Assembly: GCF_014201315.1 (NCBI RefSeq)
Contig: NZ_JACHDY010000001.1
Coordinates: 682,001-746,000, forward strand
Length of the DNA: 64,000 bases
Direction: 5' to 3'
DNA from: Edaphobacter lichenicola
GTDB lineage: Bacteria; Acidobacteriota; Terriglobia; Terriglobales; Acidobacteriaceae
In this document: one piece after another, positions 18,462-27,370 of the stretch
How positions within the stretch are numbered: the first letter of the stretch is position 1
Layout: each line of letters begins with the position of its first letter
Notes under the pieces: model-generated
Databases searched by the model: none
What the model was told of the DNA's origin: nothing
Seen by the model: only the letters and a program-made list of their open reading frames with translations
Program-made: the position numbers and the translations under genes

Positions 18462-19969
18462 ACCCCATAGGTTCGCGGAGTGTAGATCATCTCCCGATGA
18501 TCCGACAGGGCGAGACTGCGAGTTGTTGAAGAACCGACAAGAATGAGCGTCTGCATATCCGCTAGGCCGGGATCAAATCGTCCGAGATCTGTAATCATAA
18601 TTTTCTCGTCTGATCTGCCGACGGCGCGCGCAAGTACAACCGGGGTCTCGGGGCCTCGGTAACCTGCAAGAATCGCCTGTGCTTCCGCCAGCTGCCACTT
18701 CCGCTCAGAAGAGATGGGGTTATAAATCGCGAGGGCGAAGTCAGCGGAAGCAACAGCGTGCAACCGCTTCACGATGACTTCCCAGGGCTTTAAACGATCC
18801 GATAGCGAGAGAACACAAAAATCGTGCCCCAGAGGAGCACCTATTCTGGCTGCTACTGCCTGCATAGCCGATACCCCAGGAACAATGCGGATATCGAGAG
18901 AACGCCATACTTCTGGCCCCTGATCGACCGACTCCAACACTGCGGAGGCCATTGCAAAAATACCTGGATCTCCCGACGAAACGACACATACGCGCCTGCC
19001 AGACTCCGCGAGAGAGAGCGCATGACGTGCGCGTTCTGCCTCTACCTTGTTGTCAGATCCGAAACGACGCTGACCGGATCGAAGTGGAACTCGATCCAGA
19101 TATCGCTGGTATCCAACCAGATCGGTCGCCTCAGCGAGTGCTTGCTGGGCCTCCGGCGTAATCCACTCAGCGGAGCCTGGTCCTAGTCCGACAACTGCTA
19201 CCTGTCCCGGGCTATTGACGATATCACTGTGTTGGCTCTGCCTCGAATCAGGAACAAGTATGAGCGAAAAATAAGGAACGCTTGGCGAATTCACTTCGCT
19301 TAGTGGAACAATCCGTTCCTGGCTCATCGTCGCACGCTCTATGTAGAGAGCCTTATCTGAGACCTTGGCTCGTGACAATGCGTTTTTCGCCTTCGTGAAG
19401 TTGCGGCCAAGTTTTATGATCGCAAATGCATCATGAGGATTTAGCCGAGCCGTCAAAGCATCTTCCGACAGAGTTGCAGGGAGTATGGTTAGCTCTGAAT
19501 CCCTTCTGACGAGAGGGGTGCCGAGCCTTGCTGCCGCGGCCATCACAGATGGAATTCCAGGAATTACCGAAGTGGAAAAACGGTGAGCCAGCCTATCGTG
19601 AAGGTACATAAACGACCCGTAGAAAAAAGGGTCGCCCTCACACAGAACCGCAACGTCGCGACCTTCCAGGAGATGAGCCGCGATTTGCTCAGCCATCTGG
19701 TCATAAAATTGAGCGATGATTGCCTCGTACCCGCCAGGATGGCCGGTCGACTCTGTCGTGATTGGGTAGATCATCGGCATCTCAATCTGCTCGCGTGTCA
19801 ACTCTAAGTTTACGATGCAACGCGCGTTACTCTGGCCGTGCTTGGCTGTCGGATAAGCAACCACGTGAGCCTGCCTGATGGTACGCAGAGCCTTGAGAGT
19901 AATAAGCTCGGGATCGCCAGGTCCTAGTCCAACGCCGAATAGTTTTCCAGGCATAGTGCTTTCGATCAT
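18458..19969 (-). CDS. cobIJ: CobI-CobJ fusion: precorrin-2 C20- and precorrin-3B C17-methyltransferase
   Basis: 503 residues with two complete tetrapyrrole-methylase domains. Residues about 8-240 are CobI-like: LFGVGLGPGDPELITLKALR, VLCEGDPFFYGSFMYL and VIPGIPSVMAAAARLG. Residues about 255-500 are CobJ-like: VAVVGLGPGSAEWITPEA, VVSSGDPGIFAMASAV and IVPGVSAMQAVAARIGAPLGHDFC. A short linker of around 15 residues joins them. The two steps are separated in the pathway by CobG, so the fusion would keep substrate flow local. It overlaps cobH as ATGA. No frame break is seen, so this is a real fusion rather than an assembly join. Confidence 0.94.
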   Translation of the reverse strand: MIESTMPGKLFGVGLGPGDPELITLKALRTIRQAHVVAYPTAKHGQSNARCIVNLELTREQIEMPMIYPITTESTGHPGGYEAIIAQFYDQMAEQIAAHLLEGRDVAVLCEGDPFFYGSFMYLHDRLAHRFSTSVIPGIPSVMAAAARLGTPLVRRDSELTILPATLSEDALTARLNPHDAFAIIKLGRNFTKAKNALSRAKVSDKALYIERATMSQERIVPLSEVNSPSVPYFSLILVPDSRQSQHSDIVNSPGQVAVVGLGPGSAEWITPEAQQALAEATDLVGYQRYLDRVPLRSGQRRFGSDNKVEAERARHALSLAESGRRVCVVSSGDPGIFAMASAVLESVDQGPEVWRSLDIRIVPGVSAMQAVAARIGAPLGHDFCVLSLSDRLKPWEVIVKRLHAVASADFALAIYNPISSERKWQLAEAQAILAGYRGPETPVVLARAVGRSDEKIMITDLGRFDPGLADMQTLILVGSSTTRSLALSDHREMIYTPRTYGV

Positions 19970-20595
19970 TCTTCCTCACTTGCGAGAGCGTTGACGGCAG
20001 CCGCGGCGATGGCGCTTCCACCACGGCGCCCTCGAACCGTCAAATAGGGAAGATTAAGGTGGTTAGTCTCAAGAGCTGCTTTTGACTCCGCCGCGCCGAC
20101 GAAACCAACAGGAATGCCGATGATGAGGGCGGGAGTCGCTGCGCCTGCTTCGAGCATCTCGAGCAGGTGAAACAAAGCCGTCGGCGCGTTTCCGATCACA
20201 ACAATAGAACCGCCGAGTCTGTCGCGCCAAAGCTCCAGCGCCGCTGCGCTGCGTGTCGTCTCGAACCTCCTCGCTAGTTCCGCGGTACGTGGATCACTCA
20301 GCGTACAGATCACTTCGTTGTCCTTCGGAAGTCTGGATCGGGTGATCCCATTTGCCACCATATTTGCATCGCAAAGTATGGGCATCCCGGCTAGAAGCGC
20401 CTGCTCGCCGACTTCAGTCGCGGTCAGTGATGCAGAAACATATTGCGGCAGATCTGTCATCCCACATGAGTGAATCATCCGCACTACCACGCGTGCGAGT
20501 AGTGGTGAGAACGAAGATAGGTCGGATTCCGCCCTGATGATCTCAAAGGATTCTCGATAGATAGCCTGGGCGTCTTTCTTATAAGTCATCCTCAC
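19966..20595 (-). CDS. cobH: Precorrin-8X methylmutase CobH
   Basis: A 209-residue protein with the CobH/CbiC signatures VVRMIHSCGMTDLPQYV (with the catalytic histidine), MPILCDANMVANGI, GNAPTALFHLLEML and GIPVGFVGAAESK. It moves a methyl group from C11 to C12, giving hydrogenobyrinate. The frame starts with GTG at 20595 overlapping the cobG stop as GTGA; an ATG two codons later (20589) is possible. Confidence 0.95.
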   Translation of the reverse strand: MRMTYKKDAQAIYRESFEIIRAESDLSSFSPLLARVVVRMIHSCGMTDLPQYVSASLTATEVGEQALLAGMPILCDANMVANGITRSRLPKDNEVICTLSDPRTAELARRFETTRSAAALELWRDRLGGSIVVIGNAPTALFHLLEMLEAGAATPALIIGIPVGFVGAAESKAALETNHLNLPYLTVRGRRGGSAIAAAAVNALASEEE

Positions 20596-21875
20596 GAAAA
20601 AACCTCAATCGGCATCTCCGCCTGACATGCAGCCACCTTGTTCATCACAGATTCAAGCGAACAGTTTGACGCAATAAATTGCCCATCGATCCGCAAATCG
20701 TAACCAAAGGAACTTGCTATCAACTCGGCAGTCGCACCATTTCGCATCGCGCATTGTTTTTCACATCCTGAAATGTTGACCGTCCAGCCAGGTTTTGTGT
20801 TGCGGCCGGCCAGCCGGCGTGCCAACAAAGACGCATCGCGTCTCACGTCAGTCAAAGAGGCATCACAACCGGTACTCCCCGCGCATGCGGCGATCCCGCG
20901 ATACCCATCTTTGCCGTCAAACGACACACCTTTAGCCTCAAGCAGCGCAGTAATCTGACTAATCGAACGTTCAGTAACAGATCCGAGCACGATACCCCGC
21001 CATGGAGCCAACCGGATATCTCCATCGCATTCTTTCGCGATTACGGCTACACACTGCAACTGCTCTGCGGTTAGTCGTCCGAGAGGAACCAAGGGAACCA
21101 AGCTTGCGAAATCGGATCGCTGAGTTGCATAGACTCCTACGGGCATATGGGCAACGAGGGTTGAACGGTCGGGAGAAGGACAAGCCACAAGAAAACTCGA
21201 TACCCCCTCAAGTAATCGACCCATCGCATGAGGTACTGACGCAATCTTCCTTCCCCTCGCTGGCATCTCGAATTCTTTTGAGATATTGAGACATATCTTT
21301 GCGGCCTCGAGTATGCAGTCCAGGGCCTCATCTACCCTTACGCAGAAGCCGGAGAAGGTGTCTCCAATGATGAAATGAAACAAATGCGTGTCATCTACGT
21401 TCACTACTCGCAAGGTTAGATCATCGCTATCGCGAGCAAACCAATCTCCTCCGCCATCGATGGCAAAACTAAACTTGGGTGGTAGACCAGCCATCCCCTG
21501 ATCTGCGATGAGGCGACGATCTAATTCCTGAACGAATGGCCGTGTATCCAAAATCTCGCCGAAGCCTAACCCGGCGAAGGGGCTTGTCACTATATTGCGG
21601 ACTCGGTCGTGTTCTGGTGAAGGAAGAAAGCCAGCCGAGTGCAACCCTTGAACCAAGGAATTCAGATCTTTCTTTTGAATAGCCCGCAGTTGCAGGTTGG
21701 AACGTGAAGTAATTTCGACTTGCCCGTCAGCGAACGAGGTTGAGAGTTCGGCCACAGCGGCGAGTTGGCTGGGGGTGATCATCCCTCCCGGCACTCTTAT
21801 CCGAGTGAGTAGACCGTCTTTCGCCTGGACGGCGTGAAGAATTCCAGGGCAGAAACTCTCTCCAACTCTCATCAT
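20592..21875 (-). CDS. cobG: Precorrin-3B synthase CobG
   Basis: A 427-residue protein of the nitrite/sulfite reductase family. The ferredoxin-like half-domain is seen at the start (LTRIRVPGGMITPSQLAAVA, VEITSRSNLQLRAI). The iron-sulfur/siroheme-type cysteines are seen at CAGSTGC and in NISGCEKQCAM. CobG uses oxygen to make precorrin-3B, the hallmark of the aerobic pathway. It is the first gene of the operon, about 120 bases downstream of a cobalamin riboswitch. An ordinary sulfite reductase subunit is excluded by context. Confidence 0.92.
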   Translation of the reverse strand: MMRVGESFCPGILHAVQAKDGLLTRIRVPGGMITPSQLAAVAELSTSFADGQVEITSRSNLQLRAIQKKDLNSLVQGLHSAGFLPSPEHDRVRNIVTSPFAGLGFGEILDTRPFVQELDRRLIADQGMAGLPPKFSFAIDGGGDWFARDSDDLTLRVVNVDDTHLFHFIIGDTFSGFCVRVDEALDCILEAAKICLNISKEFEMPARGRKIASVPHAMGRLLEGVSSFLVACPSPDRSTLVAHMPVGVYATQRSDFASLVPLVPLGRLTAEQLQCVAVIAKECDGDIRLAPWRGIVLGSVTERSISQITALLEAKGVSFDGKDGYRGIAACAGSTGCDASLTDVRRDASLLARRLAGRNTKPGWTVNISGCEKQCAMRNGATAELIASSFGYDLRIDGQFIASNCSLESVMNKVAACQAEMPIEVFS

Positions 21876-21997
21876 GCGACTTTCTCTCTTGACCTGTCAC
21901 CGCAAGATGGTCGGGAAACGCAGCGCACGAAATAGGCTGCGGCCACCCGGCCTTCCCCTCGGAGGCGTGTGTCATTGTGTCCGATGTGGACACTGTT

Positions 21998-22165
21998 TGC
22001 GGCAGGTCTTCGGACTTACAGGCTGCCTAATCGCTCCAGCTTCCCAGTCAACTATCAGACCAGTGCTCTTGTTGGAGCTTTCGTTCCTGATTACCGCTGC
22101 GGGGCAGTTCCGGACTCTCACCGGATTCCCTTTTGGCTTGCTCCTTTGGAAGCAACCACCGGAAA
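21998..22165 (-). promoter_or_regulatory. Cobalamin riboswitch in front of the cob operon
   Basis: Read on the minus strand it has GGTGAGAGTCC (22122-22112), GCCCCGCAGCGGTAA, ACTGGGAAGC and the 3' B12 box AGTCCGAAGACCTGCC ending near 22000, in the right order and spacing. Downstream, before cobG, is a small hairpin, GTGTCC-ACATC-GGACAC, that could be part of the expression platform. The family binds adenosylcobalamin and shuts off B12 synthesis genes. Confidence 0.95.
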
Positions 22166-22172
22166 CAGTTCG

Positions 22173-22201
22173 AGTATAGATCAGATAAATATTCCGGACA
22201 A
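22173..22201 (-). promoter_or_regulatory. Sigma70-type promoter of the cob operon
   Basis: On the minus strand, TTGTCC (22201-22196) and TATACT (22178-22173) are 17 bases apart. The expected transcription start falls a few bases before the riboswitch begins, which supports the call. Confidence 0.7.
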
Positions 22202-22271
22202 CGTGATGAATTCGCGTAAAGCAGCAGATGTCAACGCTTTGTCAGGCTGGTGTTTGAGATTGATCTGGAAG

Positions 22272-22348
22272 TGGTGGCCCGGGCAGGAGTCCAACCTGCG
22301 ACCTTCGCGTTAGGAGTGCGCTGCTCTATGCAACTGAGCTACCGGGCC
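22272..22348 (-). tRNA. tRNA-Arg (CCT) with altered tertiary and stem positions
   Basis: A 77-base cloverleaf with encoded CCA, perfect acceptor (GGCCCGG/CCGGGCC) and T stems and anticodon loop CTCCTAA. Several positions depart from the norm. The D-loop GG is GC, the T-loop TTCGAAT is TTGGACT, and the anticodon stem GCGCA/CGCGA has mismatches at both ends. The first two changes swap the usual G19:C56 tertiary contact to C19:G56. It lies at the far border of the cob segment, just upstream of ispG on the other strand. It could be functional or a decaying copy. Confidence 0.85.
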
Positions 22349-22413
22349 ACGTTTCGGTAGTGTATCGCGTAGGTTGTTGGTGGTGCGGTGGTAAACTTGG
22401 GAGTGGAGAGTTT

Positions 22414-23646
22414 ATGCCTGAGATACAGCGTCGACGTGCGGTAACGGTGAACATTGGTGGGGTTCGGGTTGGGTCGGATTCACCGGTGGTGGTGCAGTCG
22501 ATGACCAATACAGACACGGCTGACGTTGACAGCTCGGTGCAGCAGATTGCGGCGCTGGCTCGCGCCGGCTCGGAGATGGTGCGCGTGACGGTCAACAACG
22601 ACGAGGCGGCGAAGGCTGTTCCGGCGATCGTCGAGGAGCTGGCGAAGAAGGGCTGGTCGACCCCGATCATTGGGGACTTTCACTACAACGGCCATCTGCT
22701 GCTGAGGAAGTATCCCGAGACGGCCAAGGCGCTGGCGAAGTACAGGATCAATCCGGGTAATGTATCGATCGGGCGGAAGGATGACGACAACTTCCGGACG
22801 ATGGTTGAGGTTGCGGTGGAGCATCAGAAGCCGGTTCGGATCGGCGTGAACTGGGGTTCGCTCGATCAGGCGCTGCTGACGAAGATGATGGACGAAAATT
22901 CGAAGTCGGCCAATCCCCTGCCCGCTCGCGACGTGATGATGGAGGCGATGGTGGTGTCGGCTCTCGATAACGCGGCTGCTGCAGAGCGATATGGGCTGCG
23001 GCGGGATCAGATTATTTTGAGTGCGAAGGTCTCGGGAGTGCGGGATCTGATCGATGTTTATACCGAGTTGGCCAAGCGTTGCGACTATGCGCTGCACCTT
23101 GGGCTGACCGAGGCGGGCATGGGGATGAAGGGCGTGGTGGCTTCGGCTGCGGGTCTGGCTCCTTTGCTGCTCTCTGGGGTCGGGGATACGATCCGGGTTA
23201 GTTTGACTCCTACTCCCGGTGGGGACCGGTCGGAGGAGGTGCGGTGCGGACAGCAGATTCTGCAGTCGCTTGGCATTCGCAGCTTTATGCCGCAGGTGAC
23301 CAGTTGCCCGGGGTGCGGTCGGACGACTTCGACCTACTTCCAGGAGCTGGCGGAGCGGATTCAGGGCTACCTTGTGGCCTCGATGCCGGCGTGGAAGAAG
23401 CAGTATCCGGGAGTCGAAGAGTTGAAGTTAGCCGTGATGGGCTGCATTGTGAACGGTCCTGGTGAGTCGAAGCACGCCAACATCGGAATCTCGCTGCCGG
23501 GTACGTTTGAGGAGCCTAAAGCTCCGGTTTATGTGGACGGCAAGCTGTTCACCACGTTGAAGGGTGATCGGATCGTCGAGGAGTTTCAGGTGATTCTCGA
23601 TGAGTACGTCGAGAAGCGTTATGGCCGGGTTCTGGTCGAGGTCTAA
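22414..23646 (+). CDS. ispG: 4-hydroxy-3-methylbut-2-enyl diphosphate synthase IspG (GcpE)
   Basis: 410 residues from the ATG at 22414, preceded by GGAG-type sequence; the frame is open to 22360 but would run close to the tRNA. Conserved blocks include [45 protein letters not shown] and the 4Fe-4S cysteines in [10 protein letters not shown] and [10 protein letters not shown]. It is the penultimate enzyme of the MEP route to isoprenoids and so supplies the farnesyl-PP used by the hpn genes. It stands alone, divergent from tRNA-Arg. Confidence 0.97.
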   Translation: MPEIQRRRAVTVNIGGVRVGSDSPVVVQSMTNTDTADVDSSVQQIAALARAGSEMVRVTVNNDEAAKAVPAIVEELAKKGWSTPIIGDFHYNGHLLLRKYPETAKALAKYRINPGNVSIGRKDDDNFRTMVEVAVEHQKPVRIGVNWGSLDQALLTKMMDENSKSANPLPARDVMMEAMVVSALDNAAAAERYGLRRDQIILSAKVSGVRDLIDVYTELAKRCDYALHLGLTEAGMGMKGVVASAAGLAPLLLSGVGDTIRVSLTPTPGGDRSEEVRCGQQILQSLGIRSFMPQVTSCPGCGRTTSTYFQELAERIQGYLVASMPAWKKQYPGVEELKLAVMGCIVNGPGESKHANIGISLPGTFEEPKAPVYVDGKLFTTLKGDRIVEEFQVILDEYVEKRYGRVLVEV

Positions 23647-23710
23647 GCTCCTTCTTTTCTGATCGGTAGCTGCGTCCGGCGAGGCATACTTCAGCGTCTT
23701 CCAGGCTGGG

Positions 23711-23866
23711 GTACCCCCCTCCCCCCGGGGGGGGTATTTTGGACGTAAAATACTTGTATTGAATAACTTGCAAGATAGTACTGTCAGCAAAATATTCATA
23801 ACAAACGACTTGCGCCTAAAATACTTGTTATCAATAAATTAGCCCCGGGTAGTTCCCGGGGCTAAT
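23711..23866 (+). repeat. Structured AT-rich triple-unit element, copy B
   Basis: Opens with a C/G hairpin (TACCCCCC ... GGGGGGTA, 23712-23736). Three AT-rich units of about 28 bases follow: 23745-23771, 23787-23814 and 23815-23843, sharing the core AAAATA-(C/T)-TTG or TTC, then CAA/GAA-TA and (A)CTTGC. It ends in a perfect hairpin with 12-base arms, ATTAGCCCCGGG and CCCGGGGCTAAT (23838-23866). It begins 65 bases after the ispG stop on the same strand. Copy A at 9039-9180 has the same layout. Confidence 0.82.
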
Positions 23867-24033
23867 CTGCTTTTGATCTTCGTAACCTTCACTGTCAGTA
23901 TAGCTTCTGGAACAGAACTAATGTGCCACGTGGAAGTCTCTGTTTTGAAATGGCTTATGGAGTTAGAGGGCTTGACAGGTTATGACGACCGATCAGAACG
24001 GATGCTCTGCTAGCAGGTTGATTTGTCCGTCGA

Positions 24034-24606
24034 CTACTCCAGTCGATCGATTCGCTCACGCTGGTCCTGTGTGAGCACCGGCGCCATTGCTTCAAACACA
24101 CCGTCGTTTCTGACCAGCTTATGAAAGAGAATTGCGGCGACATGCATCAAGATGAATGCAAAGAAGGCAAAGGCCAGGTAGTGATGTGCACGCCATAGCA
24201 GCGTATGCAGGCTGGGACTTACAGGCAGGATCGATGGCAGATGAACACTGCCGAAGAGCACCACGGGATAGGCCGCAGCGGACAACATAGCCCAGCCGAT
24301 CAGCGGCATTGCGATCATCAGCACGTAGAAGATGTACTGCGACGAGATCGCAGCCAGCTTTATCGGCTCTGGCAGATCGGCGGGTAGTGAGGGCGCACCG
24401 TAGATGATCCGTAGCGTGAGACGAATAAGTGCCAGCACCAGGATGGCTATACCGAGCGGCTTATGAATCTGGACCAATGTAAGGTACCTGGTGGTAATGG
24501 TCGAGACCATACCCACACCGATAAACAGCATGGACAGAATGCAAATTGCCATGAGCCAGTGAAGTAATCGCTGCGGCGCGGTGAAGCGAGTGCGGGTTGT
24601 TGTCAT
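24034..24606 (-). CDS. Cytochrome b561 family protein
   Basis: A 190-residue four-helix membrane protein. Haem-ligand histidines are visible in LLHWLMAICILSMLF, QIHKPLGIAILVLALIRL, WRAHHYLAFAFFAFI and the adjacent LMHVAAILFHKLV. This is the CybB-type b561 of bacteria, which passes electrons between quinones and periplasmic or membrane partners. It overlaps the preceding catalase-like gene by four bases, so the two are co-translated and probably work together. Confidence 0.92.
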   Translation of the reverse strand: MTTTRTRFTAPQRLLHWLMAICILSMLFIGVGMVSTITTRYLTLVQIHKPLGIAILVLALIRLTLRIIYGAPSLPADLPEPIKLAAISSQYIFYVLMIAMPLIGWAMLSAAAYPVVLFGSVHLPSILPVSPSLHTLLWRAHHYLAFAFFAFILMHVAAILFHKLVRNDGVFEAMAPVLTQDQRERIDRLE

Positions 24607-25661
24607 TGCTTGGCTCCTGTCGCGGTACGCGGGTAGTCCGCCTCTTCGGCTGTACGGCTGTTGTACGACCGGGAGTACGCTGCCGAGCGGGCGGCGGGGA
24701 ATGGGTCATCCGACGTAGTGATTCCGGTCGGCAGTACCGTCGGGTCATAGTTGATGTCGCGGCACGGGCCGTCGCGCTCTGGTTCGATCTGCTGTACCGT
24801 CATTGTGCCAACGTTGATCGTACGGCGATCAGCTGGCCACGCCTTGTTGGGGTCCGCAGTTGGGTCGCCGGGGTTGGCGACGGTGACCACGAGGTTCCAG
24901 TGCTGAGGGCCCGCGGCCACACGCTGCGTGATCTCCTGCTCGAGATAGTCGGGACCGCGCTTGGCCAGATCCGCTGGCGAAATAGAAACAGGTTGCGCCG
25001 CTGGGATCAACGACCAGCGGATCGCATGCTTCGCTCCGGACTCATCGACGAACAGAAAAGAGTTGAGACTGTTGTAAGGCTCCTCCGCATAGCTCTCGGT
25101 CCATTGGTCACTCTTGGCCCAGGGGAGAAATGTAAGGAACCCCGGATTTGCGGCAATGAAGTTCTTCATCGCATCGGGGTCCTTGCTTGCGGAGGCAGTC
25201 AGGAGGTCGTAAAAGGCCTGCGGATTTGAAACGGGAAAGATCGGCGCGTTGATCATGGCACTGCGCCACTGCTGCCCATCCGGCGTGGTGATGAGGATGC
25301 CGAGGCCGCGCACACGCACCATTGCGTCCTCAGCATTCGGATTCGGAGTGGCAAGGTTGAACCGTCCCACAATCGGATATTGGCCCCGAACGAAAACCGG
25401 CGCCTTGGAGAGTGCCGAACCTTCGCCGTTTGCCTCAAACGTTCCGGTGAAGCAGATGCCTTTGGCGTGGTTGCGGCGATAACCCAATGCCGGGCCGCCC
25501 GGAGGCGCCAACCCCGCTACCAATTTTTTTGGCGTCAGCCTCTGCGGGGATAGCCATCCAGCCGTGTATGCGAAACCAATCGCGGCGATGCCCACCACCA
25601 GAGCAATGAATACGAACGGCCAAAGACGAAAAGCCTTCGGTGATGCAGGAGACTGGACCAT
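24603..25661 (-). CDS. Catalase-family peroxidase (SrpA-like), membrane-anchored or exported
   Basis: 352 residues. An N-terminal hydrophobic helix, FVFIALVVGIAAIGFAYTAGW, anchors or exports it. The haem-peroxidase core is shorter than monofunctional catalases: YRRNHAKGICFTGTFEANG has the distal histidine, GRFNLATPNPNAEDAMVRVRG follows, and the C-terminal RSAAYSRSYNSRT would carry the proximal tyrosine. Such catalase-like proteins are usually peroxidases needing an electron donor, and the overlapping cytochrome b561 gene is the obvious candidate. Confidence 0.88.
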   Translation of the reverse strand: MVQSPASPKAFRLWPFVFIALVVGIAAIGFAYTAGWLSPQRLTPKKLVAGLAPPGGPALGYRRNHAKGICFTGTFEANGEGSALSKAPVFVRGQYPIVGRFNLATPNPNAEDAMVRVRGLGILITTPDGQQWRSAMINAPIFPVSNPQAFYDLLTASASKDPDAMKNFIAANPGFLTFLPWAKSDQWTESYAEEPYNSLNSFLFVDESGAKHAIRWSLIPAAQPVSISPADLAKRGPDYLEQEITQRVAAGPQHWNLVVTVANPGDPTADPNKAWPADRRTINVGTMTVQQIEPERDGPCRDINYDPTVLPTGITTSDDPFPAARSAAYSRSYNSRTAEEADYPRTATGAKQ

Positions 25662-26020
25662 TCAAACCTCGTTTCTTTCAGCTACGGAGTCTCAAACCGA
25701 GACCATCACAGTGTGCCGGAGACTCATGCCATTTGACGAAGTGCGTCCGGCTCATCGACTGATTCTGATGATCTGAGCCGCGAACTGAGAATAAGAATAC
25801 AAGCCGTCGGAACGCTTCATGGCCTGATTTTTACCTGGACGAATCAAAAAAGCAGGCCAAAAACATCTGGCAGCGCGTCTCCGGTCGCTAAAAACTTTGA
25901 GTGAGAACCGTAGATAAGTGATTCTTAGTTGCCTGGTATTTTTTTGTGCTGCGGCGTCGTGGAGAACTAACTCCAGGCGTCCTTGTAGCTGCGATCGAAT
26001 CGGCGGCGAGTCTTTGAAGA
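25662..26020. other. Non-coding spacer, nothing clear
   Basis: About 360 bases between the start of the catalase-like gene and the end of the glycosyltransferase gene, both on the minus strand. It must hold the promoter of the former, but I see no convincing -35/-10 pair, repeat or terminator. Confidence 0.4.
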
Positions 26021-27220
26021 CTAGCTCTGGGGGCTGGTGAGGTGAGGTTTCTTGCGTAGCTCCGAGAGTGGGTAGAAGGTGCCACGCCACGTGACACCGC
26101 CGTTCTTTAGCGTTGTGATCATCGAGCGAATGATCGAATAGACGATGAGGGTGGCGCTGATGGGAAAGAAGACTGCGTACCAGGGAGAGACTTTGCTTTG
26201 GCGGCTGGAGAGGACGTAGAGAAGTGCTACGGAGAGGAGGGTAAGGATGGCTGGAGTGCGAGTTTGTGGAAGGGCAAGGAAGACGACCGGGACTATGCAG
26301 AAGATGGTGGTCCAGAGGCTGGCGAGGAGAGCGAGGACGGGGTTGTAGCGGAAGATGGCGAAGAAGTTTTTGGTCATGCCGTTGAGGATGCCGGAGACGC
26401 CGCTGGCCCAGTGAACGCGGACCAGTCCGGGGCCGGTGGCGACTTGCTGACGGAAGCCCTGGCGCTTGATTCGGGTGCCAAGGGCGAGGTCTTCGACGAT
26501 CTCCATGCGGAGGGCTTCGAAGCCGCCTAGCTGCTGATAGACAGTGGTGCAGACTAGGTTGAACGCGCCTACTCCTACTGCGTCGCGGAGGGCTTTGGGG
26601 TCGGAGATGCGCCAGGGGCGGACGGCCCAGAGGCTCATGACTTGAAGGTAGCTGAGGAGCATGCCCTCGCCTGCGGATTTGCTGAGGGTGGTGGGGAGGA
26701 GGACGAAGTGGTCGGCCTGGGTGGCGACGGCTTGGGCGAGCGCGAGGCGGAGGGTCTCGGGGCGGAAGAGGATGTCGGCGTCGGTGAAGAGGAGATAGTT
26801 GGGGTGGTGGAGGGAGATGGTGTGGCGAGCGGCGTAGGCCATGGCGTGGGTTTTGCCGAGCCAGCCGGTGGGGAGTTCGGTGAGGTGAAGTGCGGTGAGC
26901 TTGTCTGGGTGTTGGGTGGCGAGGGTGTTGAGGATTGCGCCGGTGGAGTCGGTGGAGCGGTCGTCGATGGCGATGAGGTGGAGGTTGGGGTGGTCCTGCT
27001 GGAGAAGAGAGTTGAGGCATGCGCCGATATTTTTCTCTTCATTGCGAGCGGGAACGATGACGGTGATGGATGGATTGGTGGGCGGGGTTAGATTGCGTTC
27101 GGGCGCTGTGAGGTCTGGGATGCGGCGGAGACCGATGGCCGAGGTGAGGGCCTTCCATATCCACAGGAGTGCAATGAACCAGGCGGAAAGGGTAAGGGTG
27201 TAGTGGAGTGCTTGGGTCAC
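26021..27220 (-). CDS. hpnB: Family 2 glycosyltransferase, HpnB-like (hopene-associated)
   Basis: 399 residues: an N-terminal transmembrane helix, then a GT-A domain with ITVIVPARNEEKNIGACLNSL, IAIDDRSTDST and the metal-binding LLFTDADILF, with ED in EIVEDLALGTRIK. A block of hydrophobic helices closes the protein (VLALLASLWTTIFCIVPVVF and later). This layout matches the hopanoid-associated glycosyltransferase HpnB. It is not next to hpnCDE, so the specific HpnB name is less secure than the family. The start is a GTG inside an AAGAGGTGA context. Confidence 0.75.
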   Translation of the reverse strand: MTQALHYTLTLSAWFIALLWIWKALTSAIGLRRIPDLTAPERNLTPPTNPSITVIVPARNEEKNIGACLNSLLQQDHPNLHLIAIDDRSTDSTGAILNTLATQHPDKLTALHLTELPTGWLGKTHAMAYAARHTISLHHPNYLLFTDADILFRPETLRLALAQAVATQADHFVLLPTTLSKSAGEGMLLSYLQVMSLWAVRPWRISDPKALRDAVGVGAFNLVCTTVYQQLGGFEALRMEIVEDLALGTRIKRQGFRQQVATGPGLVRVHWASGVSGILNGMTKNFFAIFRYNPVLALLASLWTTIFCIVPVVFLALPQTRTPAILTLLSVALLYVLSSRQSKVSPWYAVFFPISATLIVYSIIRSMITTLKNGGVTWRGTFYPLSELRKKPHLTSPQS

Positions 27221-27266
27221 CTCTTGTCATGCTACTTGATGGTTCGGCTCGGAAGGAGAGTAAGTA

Positions 27267-27348
27267 GGTCTCGCTTCTCCACCCCACGAGCAAATGCGCT
27301 CGTATAACCCACCCTTTGCGGTGAGACTGCAAAGGATGGGGCACCCGG
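27267..27348 (-). repeat. Palindromic repeat, family 2, intergenic copy
   Basis: Read on the minus strand it starts CCGGGTGCCCCA, has a stem (CCTTTGC ... GCAAAGG) and ends near GAAGCGAGACC. The same start and end with a different stem occur inside argS at 44841-44899. It fills the gap between the DUF899 gene and the glycosyltransferase gene. Confidence 0.72.
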
Positions 27349-27370
27349 ACTTGGAGAGTACAGACCGGGA

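Noticed and set aside
23745..23843. The three AT-rich units as a short CRISPR-like array
   Set aside because: The units are adjacent or nearly so, imperfect, and end in a hairpin; there are no spacers.
25752..27020. Open frame of 422 codons on the minus strand over the glycosyltransferase
   Set aside because: It is a Pro/His/Arg-rich out-of-frame shadow of the HpnB-like gene, which has all GT2 motifs.
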